Below, in pieces: positions 16,802-25,122 of a stretch of 64,000 bases of DNA; position 1 is the stretch's first letter, and each line of letters starts with the position of its first letter. The DNA is taken from contig NZ_BFCB01000002.1 in assembly GCF_003569045.1 (NCBI RefSeq), forward strand, positions 186,001 through 250,000, in the 5' to 3' direction. The translations under genes were made by a program, and so were the position numbers. The notes beneath the pieces were generated by a model. It was given only the letters and a program-made list of their open reading frames with translations. It was not told where the DNA came from and ran no database searches. Source of the DNA: Aggregatilinea lenta (GTDB lineage: Bacteria; Chloroflexota; Anaerolineae; Aggregatilineales; Aggregatilineaceae).

Positions 16802-17680
16802 TCAGCCCTTCAGCCCGCCCGCCGTCAGGCCACGAATGAACTGGCGCTGGGCAACGAGGAACACCAGAATCATCGGCAGCGCGGCGATGACCAGCCCGGC
16901 CATTACGACCGTGAACTCCGAGCGCAGTGTGCTCATGAACGACATGATGCCGATGGGCAGCGTGCGCAGGTCGTCCGACTCGATGAACGTCAGGGCAAAC
17001 ATGAATTCGTTCCAGGCAGTCATGGCTTGCAGGACCATCGCGGAGGCGATCATGGGGCGACTCAACGGGATCACGATATGCCAGAACACGCGCACCGGCC
17101 CCGCCCCATCGATCAGACCCGCCTCCTCGATTTCCCGCGGCAACCCCAGCAGGTACGAGCGCAGCAGAAAAGTGTTGAACGGGATGCCAAACGCGACGTA
17201 GGGCAGAATCATAGCGAGGTAGGTGTTGTAAATGCCGAGCTTCACCAGCGTGCGAAACAGCGGGATCAGCGCGACCTGAGGCGCAAGCATCAGCCCGCCG
17301 AGGATAAACAGGAACCAGAACGTGCGGCCAGGAAAATCGAAGCGTGCCAGCGCGTACGCGGCCATCGTGCTGAGTGCCACGGTGACTACTGTCGTCACGC
17401 TCGTGACCAGGACACTATTGAGGATGTAGCGCGCGATACCGTAGTCCCAGGCGCGCTGATAGTTGTCCCACAGGGGCTCTTTGGGAAGCGCCCACGTGCT
17501 TTCGAACAGGTCAATATCCGTCTTAAGCGAGTTGGTGATGATCCAGACCATCGGGTAGAGCGCGATGACGGCTAGCACCAGGAACAGCACGTAGACGAGC
17601 AGCTTGCTGACCAGCCGGCCCACGTTCACGTGAAATGTCCTGGAAGGAGTAGTGCTGGACTGCGTGCGAAGGGTGTCCAT
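16802..17680 (-). CDS. ABC sugar transporter permease (MalG-type)
   Basis: This 292-residue inner-membrane protein has six predicted helices and the conserved cytoplasmic EAA loop (EEAGLIDGAGPVRVFWHIVIPLSRP). It is a carbohydrate uptake family 1 permease. It starts directly after the stop of the MalF-type gene. Context (kinase, SIS deglycase, GntR repressor) suggests uptake of fructosamines or related amino sugars, like FrlM of Bacillus. No ATPase gene is present in this operon, so a shared MsmX-like ATPase elsewhere is likely. Confidence 0.87.
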   Translation of the reverse strand: MDTLRTQSSTTPSRTFHVNVGRLVSKLLVYVLFLVLAVIALYPMVWIITNSLKTDIDLFESTWALPKEPLWDNYQRAWDYGIARYILNSVLVTSVTTVVTVALSTMAAYALARFDFPGRTFWFLFILGGLMLAPQVALIPLFRTLVKLGIYNTYLAMILPYVAFGIPFNTFLLRSYLLGLPREIEEAGLIDGAGPVRVFWHIVIPLSRPMIASAMVLQAMTAWNEFMFALTFIESDDLRTLPIGIMSFMSTLRSEFTVVMAGLVIAALPMILVFLVAQRQFIRGLTAGGLKG

Positions 17681-18595
17681 CTACTCTGTCTCCCTGCTCA
17701 TAGTGCCGTTGAAACGGATCTGGGCGAACGACAGCGCAAACGTGATGAGGAACATCACCCCGGCCAGCGCCGAGGCGTAGCCCATTTCGTCGTTGCGAAA
17801 CCCGACACGGTACAGGTAGTTGCCGAGCACCTCGCTCGCGTGATTCGGACCGCCCGCCGTCATCACCCACACGATGTCAAACACCTTGAACGCGCCGATG
17901 ACGGTAATTGTCGTCATGACCAGGAAAGTTTCGCGCACGCCCGGTACTGTGATATGCCAGAACTGCTGAAGGCCGTTCGCCCCGTCGATACGGGCCGCCT
18001 CGTACAGCTCGTGCGGGATAGCCTGGATCGCCACGATAAACAGGATCATCACGTAGCCGGTCCACTGCCACTGTGAGACACCGATCACGGAGAAGATCGC
18101 CGTGCCTTCTTCGCCCAGCCAGGTGTGTTTCACCGCTGCGAGCCCGATTTCGTCCAACACCTGGTTCACGAGACCGGTCGAGGGATTGAGCATCAACATC
18201 CACGTGATGCCGATGATGGTGACCGCCAGCACCGAGGGCAGGAACAGGACTGTACGGAAAAAACTACTCGAGAAACGCGAAAGTAAAGTTGATTCGAGCA
18301 GCGCGGCGAGGCCCAGGCTGAAACAGACCTGCACGGCGACGGAAATCACGGCGTACCAAATGTTATTCTTGATGCTGGTATAAAAGATCGGATCGTCAAA
18401 GACGCGCCGGTAATTATCGAGGCCGACATAGCGCCAGTTTTCCTGGCCGGAGAAGGTGTTCCAATTGTAGAGGCTTGAACGAAAATTCTCGACGATGGGA
18501 TGGTAGACGAACACGATCATGATGATCAGCGTCGGGAGCAGGAACAAATACGGCGTAACGTACTTTCTCCACCTGGACAGACCCAAACTTGCCAT
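17681..18595 (-). CDS. ABC sugar transporter permease (MalF-type)
   Basis: This 304-residue permease has six predicted helices and an EAA loop (ELYEAARIDGANGLQQFWHITVPGV). A double purine-rich ribosome site (GAGGAG and AAGGAG) precedes the ATG. It forms a heterodimer with the next gene's product and is the counterpart of FrlN. Confidence 0.87.
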   Translation of the reverse strand: MASLGLSRWRKYVTPYLFLLPTLIIMIVFVYHPIVENFRSSLYNWNTFSGQENWRYVGLDNYRRVFDDPIFYTSIKNNIWYAVISVAVQVCFSLGLAALLESTLLSRFSSSFFRTVLFLPSVLAVTIIGITWMLMLNPSTGLVNQVLDEIGLAAVKHTWLGEEGTAIFSVIGVSQWQWTGYVMILFIVAIQAIPHELYEAARIDGANGLQQFWHITVPGVRETFLVMTTITVIGAFKVFDIVWVMTAGGPNHASEVLGNYLYRVGFRNDEMGYASALAGVMFLITFALSFAQIRFNGTMSRETE

Positions 18596-18684
18596 ACTCC
18601 TTGCTCCTCATCAGGTCATACAAAGGGCGCGAGGGGATGGCCACGCGGACCATCCCCAACCCGATCGAACGAGGGCCAAAAGTT

Positions 18685-19986
18685 TTATTCCGTGGCGGCT
18701 TCGGCCTGGACCTGAACCGCAATATCGTGGACTTTCTGCATCACGCTTTCCGGGCTTTCGGAGCCGCTGAGCACGGCCTGCATGCCGGGCAGATAGACCT
18801 CAACGATCTTGATGTCGATGTCGGTGTCCAGCCACAGGGCCATACCGCTCGCTTCATTGAGCCGCTGAAGGGCATCGACTACCAGCGGTAGCGCCGTTTC
18901 CTCAGTGGCCGCGCCGACCACTGCGCTCGGGATGCCGAGCTGACGCACATATTCCTCACCGCGCTCAGGCGACAACATGAAGTGTAGGAAGGCGATGGCC
19001 TCTTCGGGGTGCTCGCTCTCGGCGGACACCATGAACCCGTCCGGCGCACCGGTCATCAGGTTCTGGTCGCCTGCGCCGCCCGTGCCGCTGGGGAACACGA
19101 AGTAGCCGAACGCATCCGCGCCCATGTCGTCCGCGATCATTTGGAACTCTTCCAGCTCGACGAACATCATACCGGCGCGCCCCGCGACGAAGCTGGCGCG
19201 GGCCAGACTGTGCTGGAGCGCGTTCGCGCCGTCGTTGAAGTAACCTTCATCGTTGAGCAGCTTAAAGCGGGCCAAAGCCTCGACGTAACCGGGATCGGTG
19301 AACAGCGTGTCAGGATCGGCCTCGAGCAGATAGTCGGCAGAACGCACTTCGGGGGCAACCAGTTTGGCGTTGAAGTCGCCAATGTAGTGCGACGATGCCC
19401 AGGGGAACTCGTTACCGAAGGCGATCGGGATGATGCTCGCGTCCTTCAGTGCCTGGCAAGCGGCGAGAAATTCGTCCCAGGTGGTAGGTTCGGCCAAGCC
19501 GAGGTCTTCGAACATCTGCTTGTTGTAGACCATGAACTTGGCGTTGATGCGCATCGGCAGGCCGTAGAGGTGACCATCCAGCTTATACGGCTCGAGGGCG
19601 CTGGCGACGATCTGGTCTTCCCAGTCGGTCCCATAGAAGTAGTCGTCGAGCGGCAAGGCACGCCCGGAGCGAGCGAACTTCCAGGAGAATTCACCGGCCC
19701 ACGAGAAGAAGACATCCGGCACTTCGCCGCTGGCCATGACGACGCGGATCTTGTCTTTGTAGGGTTCGTCGGCGACGGCTTCCATCTCGACGTTAATGTT
19801 CGGATATTCGGCCTCGAACTGGTCAATCACCCACTCGTAGTAGGCGATATGCTCAGGCTCGGGCCATTTGTGGAAAAAGCGGATGGTGACAGGCTCATCC
19901 TGTGCAGCGGTAATGCCTACTCCACCGACCAACAGGCTGACGAGCACCAGCACAATGAGCAGCTTGCCAAAACGGCGCCTATGCAT
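18685..19986 (-). CDS. Sugar ABC transporter substrate-binding protein
   Basis: This 433-residue protein is exported. The signal is KLLIVLVLVSLLVGGVGITAAQ and the mature part is a family-1 extracellular solute-binding protein (TIRFFHKWPEPEHI near the N-terminus). The ATG at 19986 is preferred because a GGAGG lies 8 nt upstream inside an apparent longer frame. Near the end are PEEAIAFLHFMLSPERGEEY and VYLPGMQAVLSGSESPESVM, common in this family. No lipobox Cys is seen. It is the equivalent of FrlO by position. Confidence 0.85.
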   Translation of the reverse strand: MHRRRFGKLLIVLVLVSLLVGGVGITAAQDEPVTIRFFHKWPEPEHIAYYEWVIDQFEAEYPNINVEMEAVADEPYKDKIRVVMASGEVPDVFFSWAGEFSWKFARSGRALPLDDYFYGTDWEDQIVASALEPYKLDGHLYGLPMRINAKFMVYNKQMFEDLGLAEPTTWDEFLAACQALKDASIIPIAFGNEFPWASSHYIGDFNAKLVAPEVRSADYLLEADPDTLFTDPGYVEALARFKLLNDEGYFNDGANALQHSLARASFVAGRAGMMFVELEEFQMIADDMGADAFGYFVFPSGTGGAGDQNLMTGAPDGFMVSAESEHPEEAIAFLHFMLSPERGEEYVRQLGIPSAVVGAATEETALPLVVDALQRLNEASGMALWLDTDIDIKIVEVYLPGMQAVLSGSESPESVMQKVHDIAVQVQAEAATE

Positions 19987-20105
19987 CTTTTTTGCCTCCA
20001 TATAGTCTATTTTTTGTTGCGTGAATCACTAAATGACGTTGACTGATTGCGCCACGTTACGTGCATGCAGTCTGGCGATAGGGCTCTCCTTTCGATCGGC
20101 GTACC

Positions 20106-20918
20106 TCACTGCGGAATTGGCATTCCATGTCCAAAAGCGCCGTAGTAGCGGCATGTCTCAGCCGCCGATTCTGCCGCTTTGCTCATTGCCTCCCGAATCG
20201 CCACACCGCCGAGATACTCGACCAGAAAACGGGCCGCGAATGAATCGCCTGCACCCAGGGTATCCACGACCTCGGTGTCCACGATGCCCTGGCGGTAAAA
20301 CCGCTCGCCATCGAAGACGGTCGCGCCGTCCTTCCCCTGAGTTACCAGCACCAAACGTGGACCCTGGGCGGAAATCCACCGCATTAAATCTTCGACCGCC
20401 TCATACTCGCGATCGGGGTAAGAGAGAAGCGCGATGTTTACCCACGGCAAGCATTCCGCCAGATAGTCGCGCTTCCAATCCGAAGAAAAATCGAATGCCA
20501 GTACAGGTGTCGTTTGGCTGAGTTCGGGAAGCTGGCGTTCGATATGGCTGTAGATGCTGGTATGCATCAGGTCATGCTGGCCAATGTACTCCAGGTCGTC
20601 GGGCGTCAGGTCAATCTGTGTGGTGACGCCATGCGTTGCCGGTCCAAAGACGCGGTCGCCATCGACAACCGTCACCTCACCGCGCGCGTTCGGGCCATCC
20701 ATCACCCGGCAGTGCGAGATATCGATCCCCTCGTCTTCGAGCGCGCGCAGCAGCAGATGTCCATAGACATCGTTGCCGAACCAGCCAAGGTAGCTGGTGG
20801 GATGCCCGTAGCGGTGCGCGAGCACCGCCACATTCACCGCATTACCGCCCGGGAACATCATGCCCAGATGCAGGTATTGATCGACAGTGTTGTCGCCGAC
20901 CCCGATCACACGGACCAC
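20106..20918 (-). CDS. frlD: Fructosamine kinase-like protein, PfkB family (FrlD-like)
   Basis: This 270-residue PfkB-type kinase has the N-terminal GVGDNTVDQYLHLGMMFPGGNAVN segment and the C-terminal ATP site DTLGAGDSFAARFLVEYLGG with the catalytic Asp. FrlD phosphorylates fructoselysine or other fructose-amino acids at O6. The linked FrlB-like deglycase (ending 1 nt away) and FrlR-like repressor support this specific role. Without them only 'sugar kinase' could be said. Confidence 0.8.
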   Translation of the reverse strand: MVRVIGVGDNTVDQYLHLGMMFPGGNAVNVAVLAHRYGHPTSYLGWFGNDVYGHLLLRALEDEGIDISHCRVMDGPNARGEVTVVDGDRVFGPATHGVTTQIDLTPDDLEYIGQHDLMHTSIYSHIERQLPELSQTTPVLAFDFSSDWKRDYLAECLPWVNIALLSYPDREYEAVEDLMRWISAQGPRLVLVTQGKDGATVFDGERFYRQGIVDTEVVDTLGAGDSFAARFLVEYLGGVAIREAMSKAAESAAETCRYYGAFGHGMPIPQ

Positions 20919-20919
20919 G

Positions 20920-21939
20920 CTAGTACTCCGTCTTCCACATGTAGCGGCGGGTAGTGAGGGGGTGGTTGTGCCACACTGCCAGATGCGCCGGAATGCGACT
21001 GACCGCTGATTCCAGCACCATTGGCGCGAGGACGGGCCGCACTGCCGGGTCGATACCCTTCATCTCCAGATCCTTCGAGTCGTAGATCATCAGCCGTTCG
21101 GTGTACTTCTTGCAGAAACGCACCACGCGTTCGGCTTCGGGGCGGCTGGGATCTTCGCCCAGCAACAGCAGCATGGGTGTCGTCTCGTCCACCACCTCGA
21201 ATGGTCCATGGAAGAATTCGGCGGCGACGACCGGGTGCACGTGCATCCACTGCATTTCCATCAGGACACACACACCCAGCACGTAGGCCGTGCTGAACAT
21301 CGGTCCCGAGGCCAAGACGTACATAATGCGGTCCTCGTGGTAAATACGTGCTTCTTCCGTCGCCCGGGCGTCGTTGGCGATGGCGGTATCCGCCAGAACA
21401 TTGGGGAGCACTCCTAGCGACGACATAATCTGCTCGTGCAGGGTCCAGCCCGGCTCGATTTCCTTCAGGAAGGCGCTGACGAAAGCCTGGGTCAGCATGA
21501 ACGCGCCGTAGTACCCCGCCTGCGTCTCACCATAGAGCAGTGAATGGGTCACACTTACGGCCAGCGGAGAATCGCCCTTCTGGGTCACGCCGACGGTCGT
21601 GCACGGCTTGTCGCTGAGGAAGTGCGCCGCTTCGACCGTTTCCGGCGTCGTGCCGGAATGGGAGCCGAGGATGACCAGCGTCTTGTCGTCAATAGCCGCC
21701 GGGTTTTGGTGCACAAACTCGGCGGGGAAGTAACGCCGAACCTCAAGCGTGGTGGCGATGCGCTGTGCCCAGTATTCCTGAATCGACATGCTGCGATTTG
21801 GCGCGCCACACCCAACGAAATACAGGCGAGTGAAGCCTTTCTTGCCCAGCTCACCACCCAACGCAGCAGCAGCCTGGAGGCTGCTACTGGCCTGCGCCAG
21901 GGAGCCAATAAACCCGTCACGATCGAAGTCTACAGCCAT
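20920..21939 (-). CDS. frlB: Fructosamine 6-phosphate deglycase-like SIS protein (FrlB-like)
   Basis: This 339-residue protein has two SIS domains, as in glucosamine-6-phosphate synthase relatives, with FVGCGAPNRSM and ILGSHSGTTPETVEAA. The C-terminal half carries EFFHGPFEVVDETTPML and the terminal HPLTTRRYMWK, both characteristic of FrlB. It would split fructosamine 6-phosphate into glucose 6-phosphate and an amino acid. It is the first gene after the repressor-bound region and lies directly upstream of the kinase gene. Confidence 0.82.
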   Translation of the reverse strand: MAVDFDRDGFIGSLAQASSSLQAAAALGGELGKKGFTRLYFVGCGAPNRSMSIQEYWAQRIATTLEVRRYFPAEFVHQNPAAIDDKTLVILGSHSGTTPETVEAAHFLSDKPCTTVGVTQKGDSPLAVSVTHSLLYGETQAGYYGAFMLTQAFVSAFLKEIEPGWTLHEQIMSSLGVLPNVLADTAIANDARATEEARIYHEDRIMYVLASGPMFSTAYVLGVCVLMEMQWMHVHPVVAAEFFHGPFEVVDETTPMLLLLGEDPSRPEAERVVRFCKKYTERLMIYDSKDLEMKGIDPAVRPVLAPMVLESAVSRIPAHLAVWHNHPLTTRRYMWKTEY

Positions 21940-22048
21940 CGGAATTCTCTCCTATGTCACAGATATGAAGCGCACGGCATGCACAATCCAAACCGCACAG
22001 CTTGGAAACAACCTGAGCGTTATGGTGTATGGTACAACTTCTGGTATC

Positions 22049-22060
22049 TGGTATAGACCA
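22049..22060. promoter_or_regulatory. FrlR-type operator upstream of frlB
   Basis: TGGTATAGACCA is a near-palindrome matching the core of the perfect operator at 22862-22879 (TGGTCTAGACCA) at 11 of 12 positions. It lies between frlB and the gntR gene, so it could control the frl structural genes. Confidence 0.65.
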
Positions 22061-22080
22061 ACTAAAACAAAAAAAACAGG

Positions 22081-22848
22081 CTATAGCTCCAGGTCGCGAT
22101 AAGTCCGAAAAGCCACGCGATCCGGATGGTTGACCGATTTCAGGTACTCGACGCTGCGGCCGTTGGTGTCGTACACCACCGAGCGCATGAACAGCACCGG
22201 ATCGCCAGTATGCAATTCGAGTAGGTCGGCTTCTTCCTGCAAGCAACGAGAGATCTTCACGGTACCGTCGCTCGTGATCAAATTGATTCCGTACCGGTCA
22301 CGCAGCAGGTTGTAGAATGACACATTTAGTTCCAGATCCTCGCGTGACAGATCCGATACGTAAGCCCTGGGAATGTAGCTGGTCTCGATGCAGAACGGCA
22401 CATCGTTTACCAGTCGCAGCCGCCGGATCAGGACCACCGGCTCACCGACTCGAAGTCCGAGGTAGGTCGCCACCTTGCGCGGCGCACGCACCACGTCATA
22501 TTCCAGCAGCCGCCCACCCGCTTCAGCGCCGGACTGCGCCAACAACTGCGTCAGGCTGAGCGGGTGCTCGGTGCCAACATGACGCACGACGTGCGGCTCA
22601 CGAACGTACGTCCCGCTGGTTGAACGGCGCTCGAGCAGTCCCAGATCGATCAGATTCTCAATCGCTCGCCGCACAGTCATGCGGCTGACGCCCAGCATTT
22701 CCGACAGCTCACGCTCAGACGGAATCTGGTCACCGGGTCCATACTCGACATCCTCGATCATCTCCTGCAGCGTTTCCTGAACCTGCAAATACAACGGCGC
22801 GTGATGGCTGGAGAGGAAGTCGGAGAGCTGTGTATTGGTTGCTGTCAT
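22081..22848 (-). CDS. frlR: GntR/HutC family repressor (FrlR-like)
   Basis: This 255-residue protein has an N-terminal GntR winged helix (PLYLQVQETLQEMIED, GDQIPSERELSEMLGVSRMTVRRAIENL) and a C-terminal UTRA effector domain (RLRLVNDVPFCIETSYIPRA, GDPVLFMRSVVYDTNGRSVEY). UTRA proteins sense small, often phosphorylated, sugars. Matching operator-like sequences flank the gene on both sides, consistent with control of itself and of frlB onward. Confidence 0.85.
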   Translation of the reverse strand: MTATNTQLSDFLSSHHAPLYLQVQETLQEMIEDVEYGPGDQIPSERELSEMLGVSRMTVRRAIENLIDLGLLERRSTSGTYVREPHVVRHVGTEHPLSLTQLLAQSGAEAGGRLLEYDVVRAPRKVATYLGLRVGEPVVLIRRLRLVNDVPFCIETSYIPRAYVSDLSREDLELNVSFYNLLRDRYGINLITSDGTVKISRCLQEEADLLELHTGDPVLFMRSVVYDTNGRSVEYLKSVNHPDRVAFRTYRDLEL

Positions 22849-22861
22849 GGTTATTTTTGGT

Positions 22862-22879
22862 TGTTGGTCTAGACCAACA
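22862..22879. promoter_or_regulatory. Perfect FrlR-type operator upstream of frlR
   Basis: TGTTGGTCTAGACCAACA is an exact 18-nt palindrome typical of GntR/HutC operators (GGTCTAGACC core). It lies just downstream of the promoter at 22891-22919, where bound repressor would block transcription. Confidence 0.8.
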
Positions 22880-22890
22880 TCTACTCCTAC

Positions 22891-22919
22891 ACTTTATGAG
22901 ATTACGGGTTCTTTGTCAA
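22891..22919 (-). promoter_or_regulatory. frlR promoter
   Basis: On the minus strand there is TTGACA (22914-22919), a 17-nt spacer and TAAAGT (22891-22896). The consensus -35 and ideal spacing make this a strong sigma-70-type candidate. Confidence 0.65.
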
Positions 22920-23109
22920 GCCTATCCAACCTGATTTCCCCTCGATTGTAAAGCAGAAGGCCCCGGTCAAACAAATCCTGTTGTCTCAAAATATCCATAC
23001 ACCCCAGAGTTGAGGCGAGAAACAGCCTGATCCAACTGGTAAAATGGCATATTGCAGACACCGTTGCGCTGATCGAGGACATGGCGATCAACAATCAAAC
23101 GTAGCTGCA

Positions 23110-23479
23110 GACAGATGGATTCAGGTGGTTAAGACGCCTGTACGCGCACCGAAAGCCAATGCGATCTGTGATGACCGAAGGGAATGCCAAAGGGTACGAT
23201 TCATCGGAAGCGTAAGATGCGAATGCCTGGATCGCGTGGTGATTTTGAGTGAAGGCGGCTGTACCATCTGATGGATGAATACGTTACGACTTCAACCGCT
23301 CCCGATCACACCAGGGAACTGGGCAACGCATTCCAGACCCACCAAACCATGATGGTCATCCAACCCCGGTGAGGACGACACGAGTCATCGGACGCCCTGT
23401 GCTTGCGGGACTCCATCACGACTATCAGTGGGTCGCTAGACCGAGAAATCGCCCTCGGGTAGAGTTTTTGACCCCCACA
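23110..23479 (+). pseudogene. IS relic B: IS481/IS3-type transposase C-terminus
   Basis: Pieced together over several frames, the + strand encodes KTPVRAPKANAIC, RFIGSVRCECLD, LMDEYV, RSHQGTGQRIPDPP and VIGRPVLAGLHHDYQWVA. This is the order of the last third of an integrase-core transposase. At least two frameshifts and a stop inactivate it. It ends with GAGTTTTTGACCCCCACA at 23479. The 3' 66 nt align without gaps to relic A. It lies just outside the end of the ureide/glycine region. Confidence 0.8.
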
Positions 23480-23663
23480 GCTGAAACTAACGCCCCACTC
23501 CTGCGAAAAAGCATCTCAAGCAAAAGTTGGTTCGTGATCGACTTTTTGCTCCTTCCCAGCACCATTTGCCACGTAGGCGAATCATGGTGTTCATGAGTTT
23601 TTTTGACCCAATCGCTTTACCTTCTTTCAGAGTAATGGTTGAACCGTATACAGTCATGCCGTC

Positions 23664-23797
23664 CACAACATGACTGTCTTGCGACAACTGGCGCTCAACA
23701 TCATCAAGAAGGACATGTCCGGTGGCAGTATTCGCACATACATTTCAAGGCTGGCCTCGATATCACCTTCCTCGAAACGCTGCAAGACCAAATTTGA
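23664..23797 (+). pseudogene. ISAs1/H-repeat-type transposase C-terminal relic
   Basis: The + strand reads HNMTVLRQLALNIIKKD, then after a frameshift KAGLDITFLETLQDQI and a stop at 23797. 'HN.tvLRq.AlNllk' followed by 'kaG.d..fl..ll' is the C-terminal end of ISAs1-family (H-repeat associated) transposases. No upstream part is recognisable. This is a second, unrelated IS relic at the same boundary as relic B. Confidence 0.65.
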
Positions 23798-23839
23798 TTG
23801 AATCGCCCCGCGCTGCCCCAGACCTATACCGGATTTTCT

Positions 23840-23862
23840 CGTGTCTGGTTACTCTAGACACG
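23840..23862. terminator. Hairpin downstream of gcvT
   Basis: The arms CGTGTCT and AGACACG are perfect, with a 9-nt loop. On the + strand the hairpin is followed by GGGCATTTTT. It may terminate transcription from either side, since gcvT ends at 23899 on the minus strand. The T-run on the gcvT side is poor. Confidence 0.45.
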
Positions 23863-23898
23863 GGGCATTTTTGAGATTACGGGCAGTTTATAGCGTTC

Positions 23899-25026
23899 TT
23901 AACGACGATAGGCAGGGGTGTAAAACGGACGCTTCACCACAACCGCTTTCCGCGCCTTGTCCCGGATCATGATGTCAATCTCGGTGCCGACTTTCGACAG
24001 CTCGCTGGGGACATAGGCCATGCCCAGGTAGCGCTGCGCCGTGGGGGCAAACATGCCAGTCGTGACGAAGCCAACTTCCTGACCATTGTGGACGACAGGG
24101 TATCCATGACGCGGCACGCCCCGGTCAACGAGTTCAAAACCGATGAGAACGCGAGCCGGTTGTTCCAGCTTGATCTTCAGCAACGCATCCCGGCCACAGA
24201 AATTCTTATCAAAACCCACTGCAAACGTGAGCCGGGCTTCGATGGGCGAGATGTCGGCGGCAATTTCGTGGCCGTAAAGCGGCATGCACGGTTCAAAACG
24301 CAGGCTGTCGCGCGCCGCCAACCCGATCGGCAGCACGCCATCGGCTTCACCCGCTGCCAGAATACCGGTCCACACCTTGAGGGCATATTCCGCAGGGAAG
24401 TAAAGCTCAAAACCATCTTCGCCGGTATAGCCCGTCCGGCCAAACAGAACCTCTACATCATCAAAGATGGTAGCGGTGACAGCTGTGAACCGGGGCACGC
24501 CCTGTAGATTCACCTGGGTGAGCCGGTCTAAAATCTCTGGGGCTTTAGGGCCTTGAAAAGCCAGCATGTACGTTTCATCAGAGATATCGGTCACAGTAAC
24601 GTCAAAACCGACGGCTTGCGCTTGCGCCCAGGCTACATCCTTAGCCCGGTTGCTGGCGTTGATCGCGATGAAGAAGTACGGGCGGCCACTGGCGTCAGGG
24701 TCCGGCAGCTTGTACACAAAAACATCGTCTACTATGCCACCATCCTGGTAGCACATCAGCGAATAATGGGCACTGAACACGCCCATCTGGGCCACGTTGT
24801 AAGTCACCAGCCAGTTGACAAATGCCTCGGCGTCCGGCCCGCGCACTTCCATCTGACCCATGTGATCAATGTCAAACAGTCCTGCCGCCTCACGGGTGGC
24901 CCGATGCTCTTCGATTGGCCCGGTCGGATATTGGACGGGCATTTCCCAACCGGCAAACGGAACCATCCGCCCGCCGTTCTCAACATGCCATGCGTGCAAA
25001 TTGGTGTATTTTAAGGCTTGTGCCAT
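23899..25026 (-). CDS. gcvT: Glycine cleavage system T protein (aminomethyltransferase)
   Basis: This 375-residue enzyme transfers the methylene group from H-protein-bound aminomethyl to tetrahydrofolate, releasing ammonia. Family signatures are present: RMVPFAGWEMPVQY, AGLFDIDHMGQMEVRG, YSLMCYQDGGIVDDVFVYKL, RTGYTGEDGFELYFP and GLAARDSLRFEPCMPLYGHE. The ATG at 25026 is 8 nt after GGAGG; the apparent longer frame begins with a TTG inside that ribosome site. It is the last gene of the gcvH-gcvP-gcvT run. Confidence 0.95.
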   Translation of the reverse strand: MAQALKYTNLHAWHVENGGRMVPFAGWEMPVQYPTGPIEEHRATREAAGLFDIDHMGQMEVRGPDAEAFVNWLVTYNVAQMGVFSAHYSLMCYQDGGIVDDVFVYKLPDPDASGRPYFFIAINASNRAKDVAWAQAQAVGFDVTVTDISDETYMLAFQGPKAPEILDRLTQVNLQGVPRFTAVTATIFDDVEVLFGRTGYTGEDGFELYFPAEYALKVWTGILAAGEADGVLPIGLAARDSLRFEPCMPLYGHEIAADISPIEARLTFAVGFDKNFCGRDALLKIKLEQPARVLIGFELVDRGVPRHGYPVVHNGQEVGFVTTGMFAPTAQRYLGMAYVPSELSKVGTEIDIMIRDKARKAVVVKRPFYTPAYRR

Positions 25027-25054
25027 TTTCACTCCCTCCAACTTGAAATGTTGA

Positions 25055-25085
25055 ATTCTGGGGGCAGTTGAACAACCCCCAGAAT
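25055..25085 (-). repeat. Perfect hairpin between gcvP and gcvT
   Basis: The arms ATTCTGGGGG and CCCCCAGAAT are exact complements with an 11-nt loop. There is no T-run, so it is more likely an mRNA processing or stabilising hairpin within the operon than a terminator. Confidence 0.6.
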
Positions 25086-25122
25086 CCAGTAGCTCCTAAT
25101 CAATTCCCTGCTAACTTCTATA

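Noticed and set aside
25042-25122. Glycine riboswitch upstream of gcvT
   Set aside because: The gap is only a simple hairpin and lacks the glycine aptamer core. The gaps before gcvP, gcvH and sdaA also lack it.
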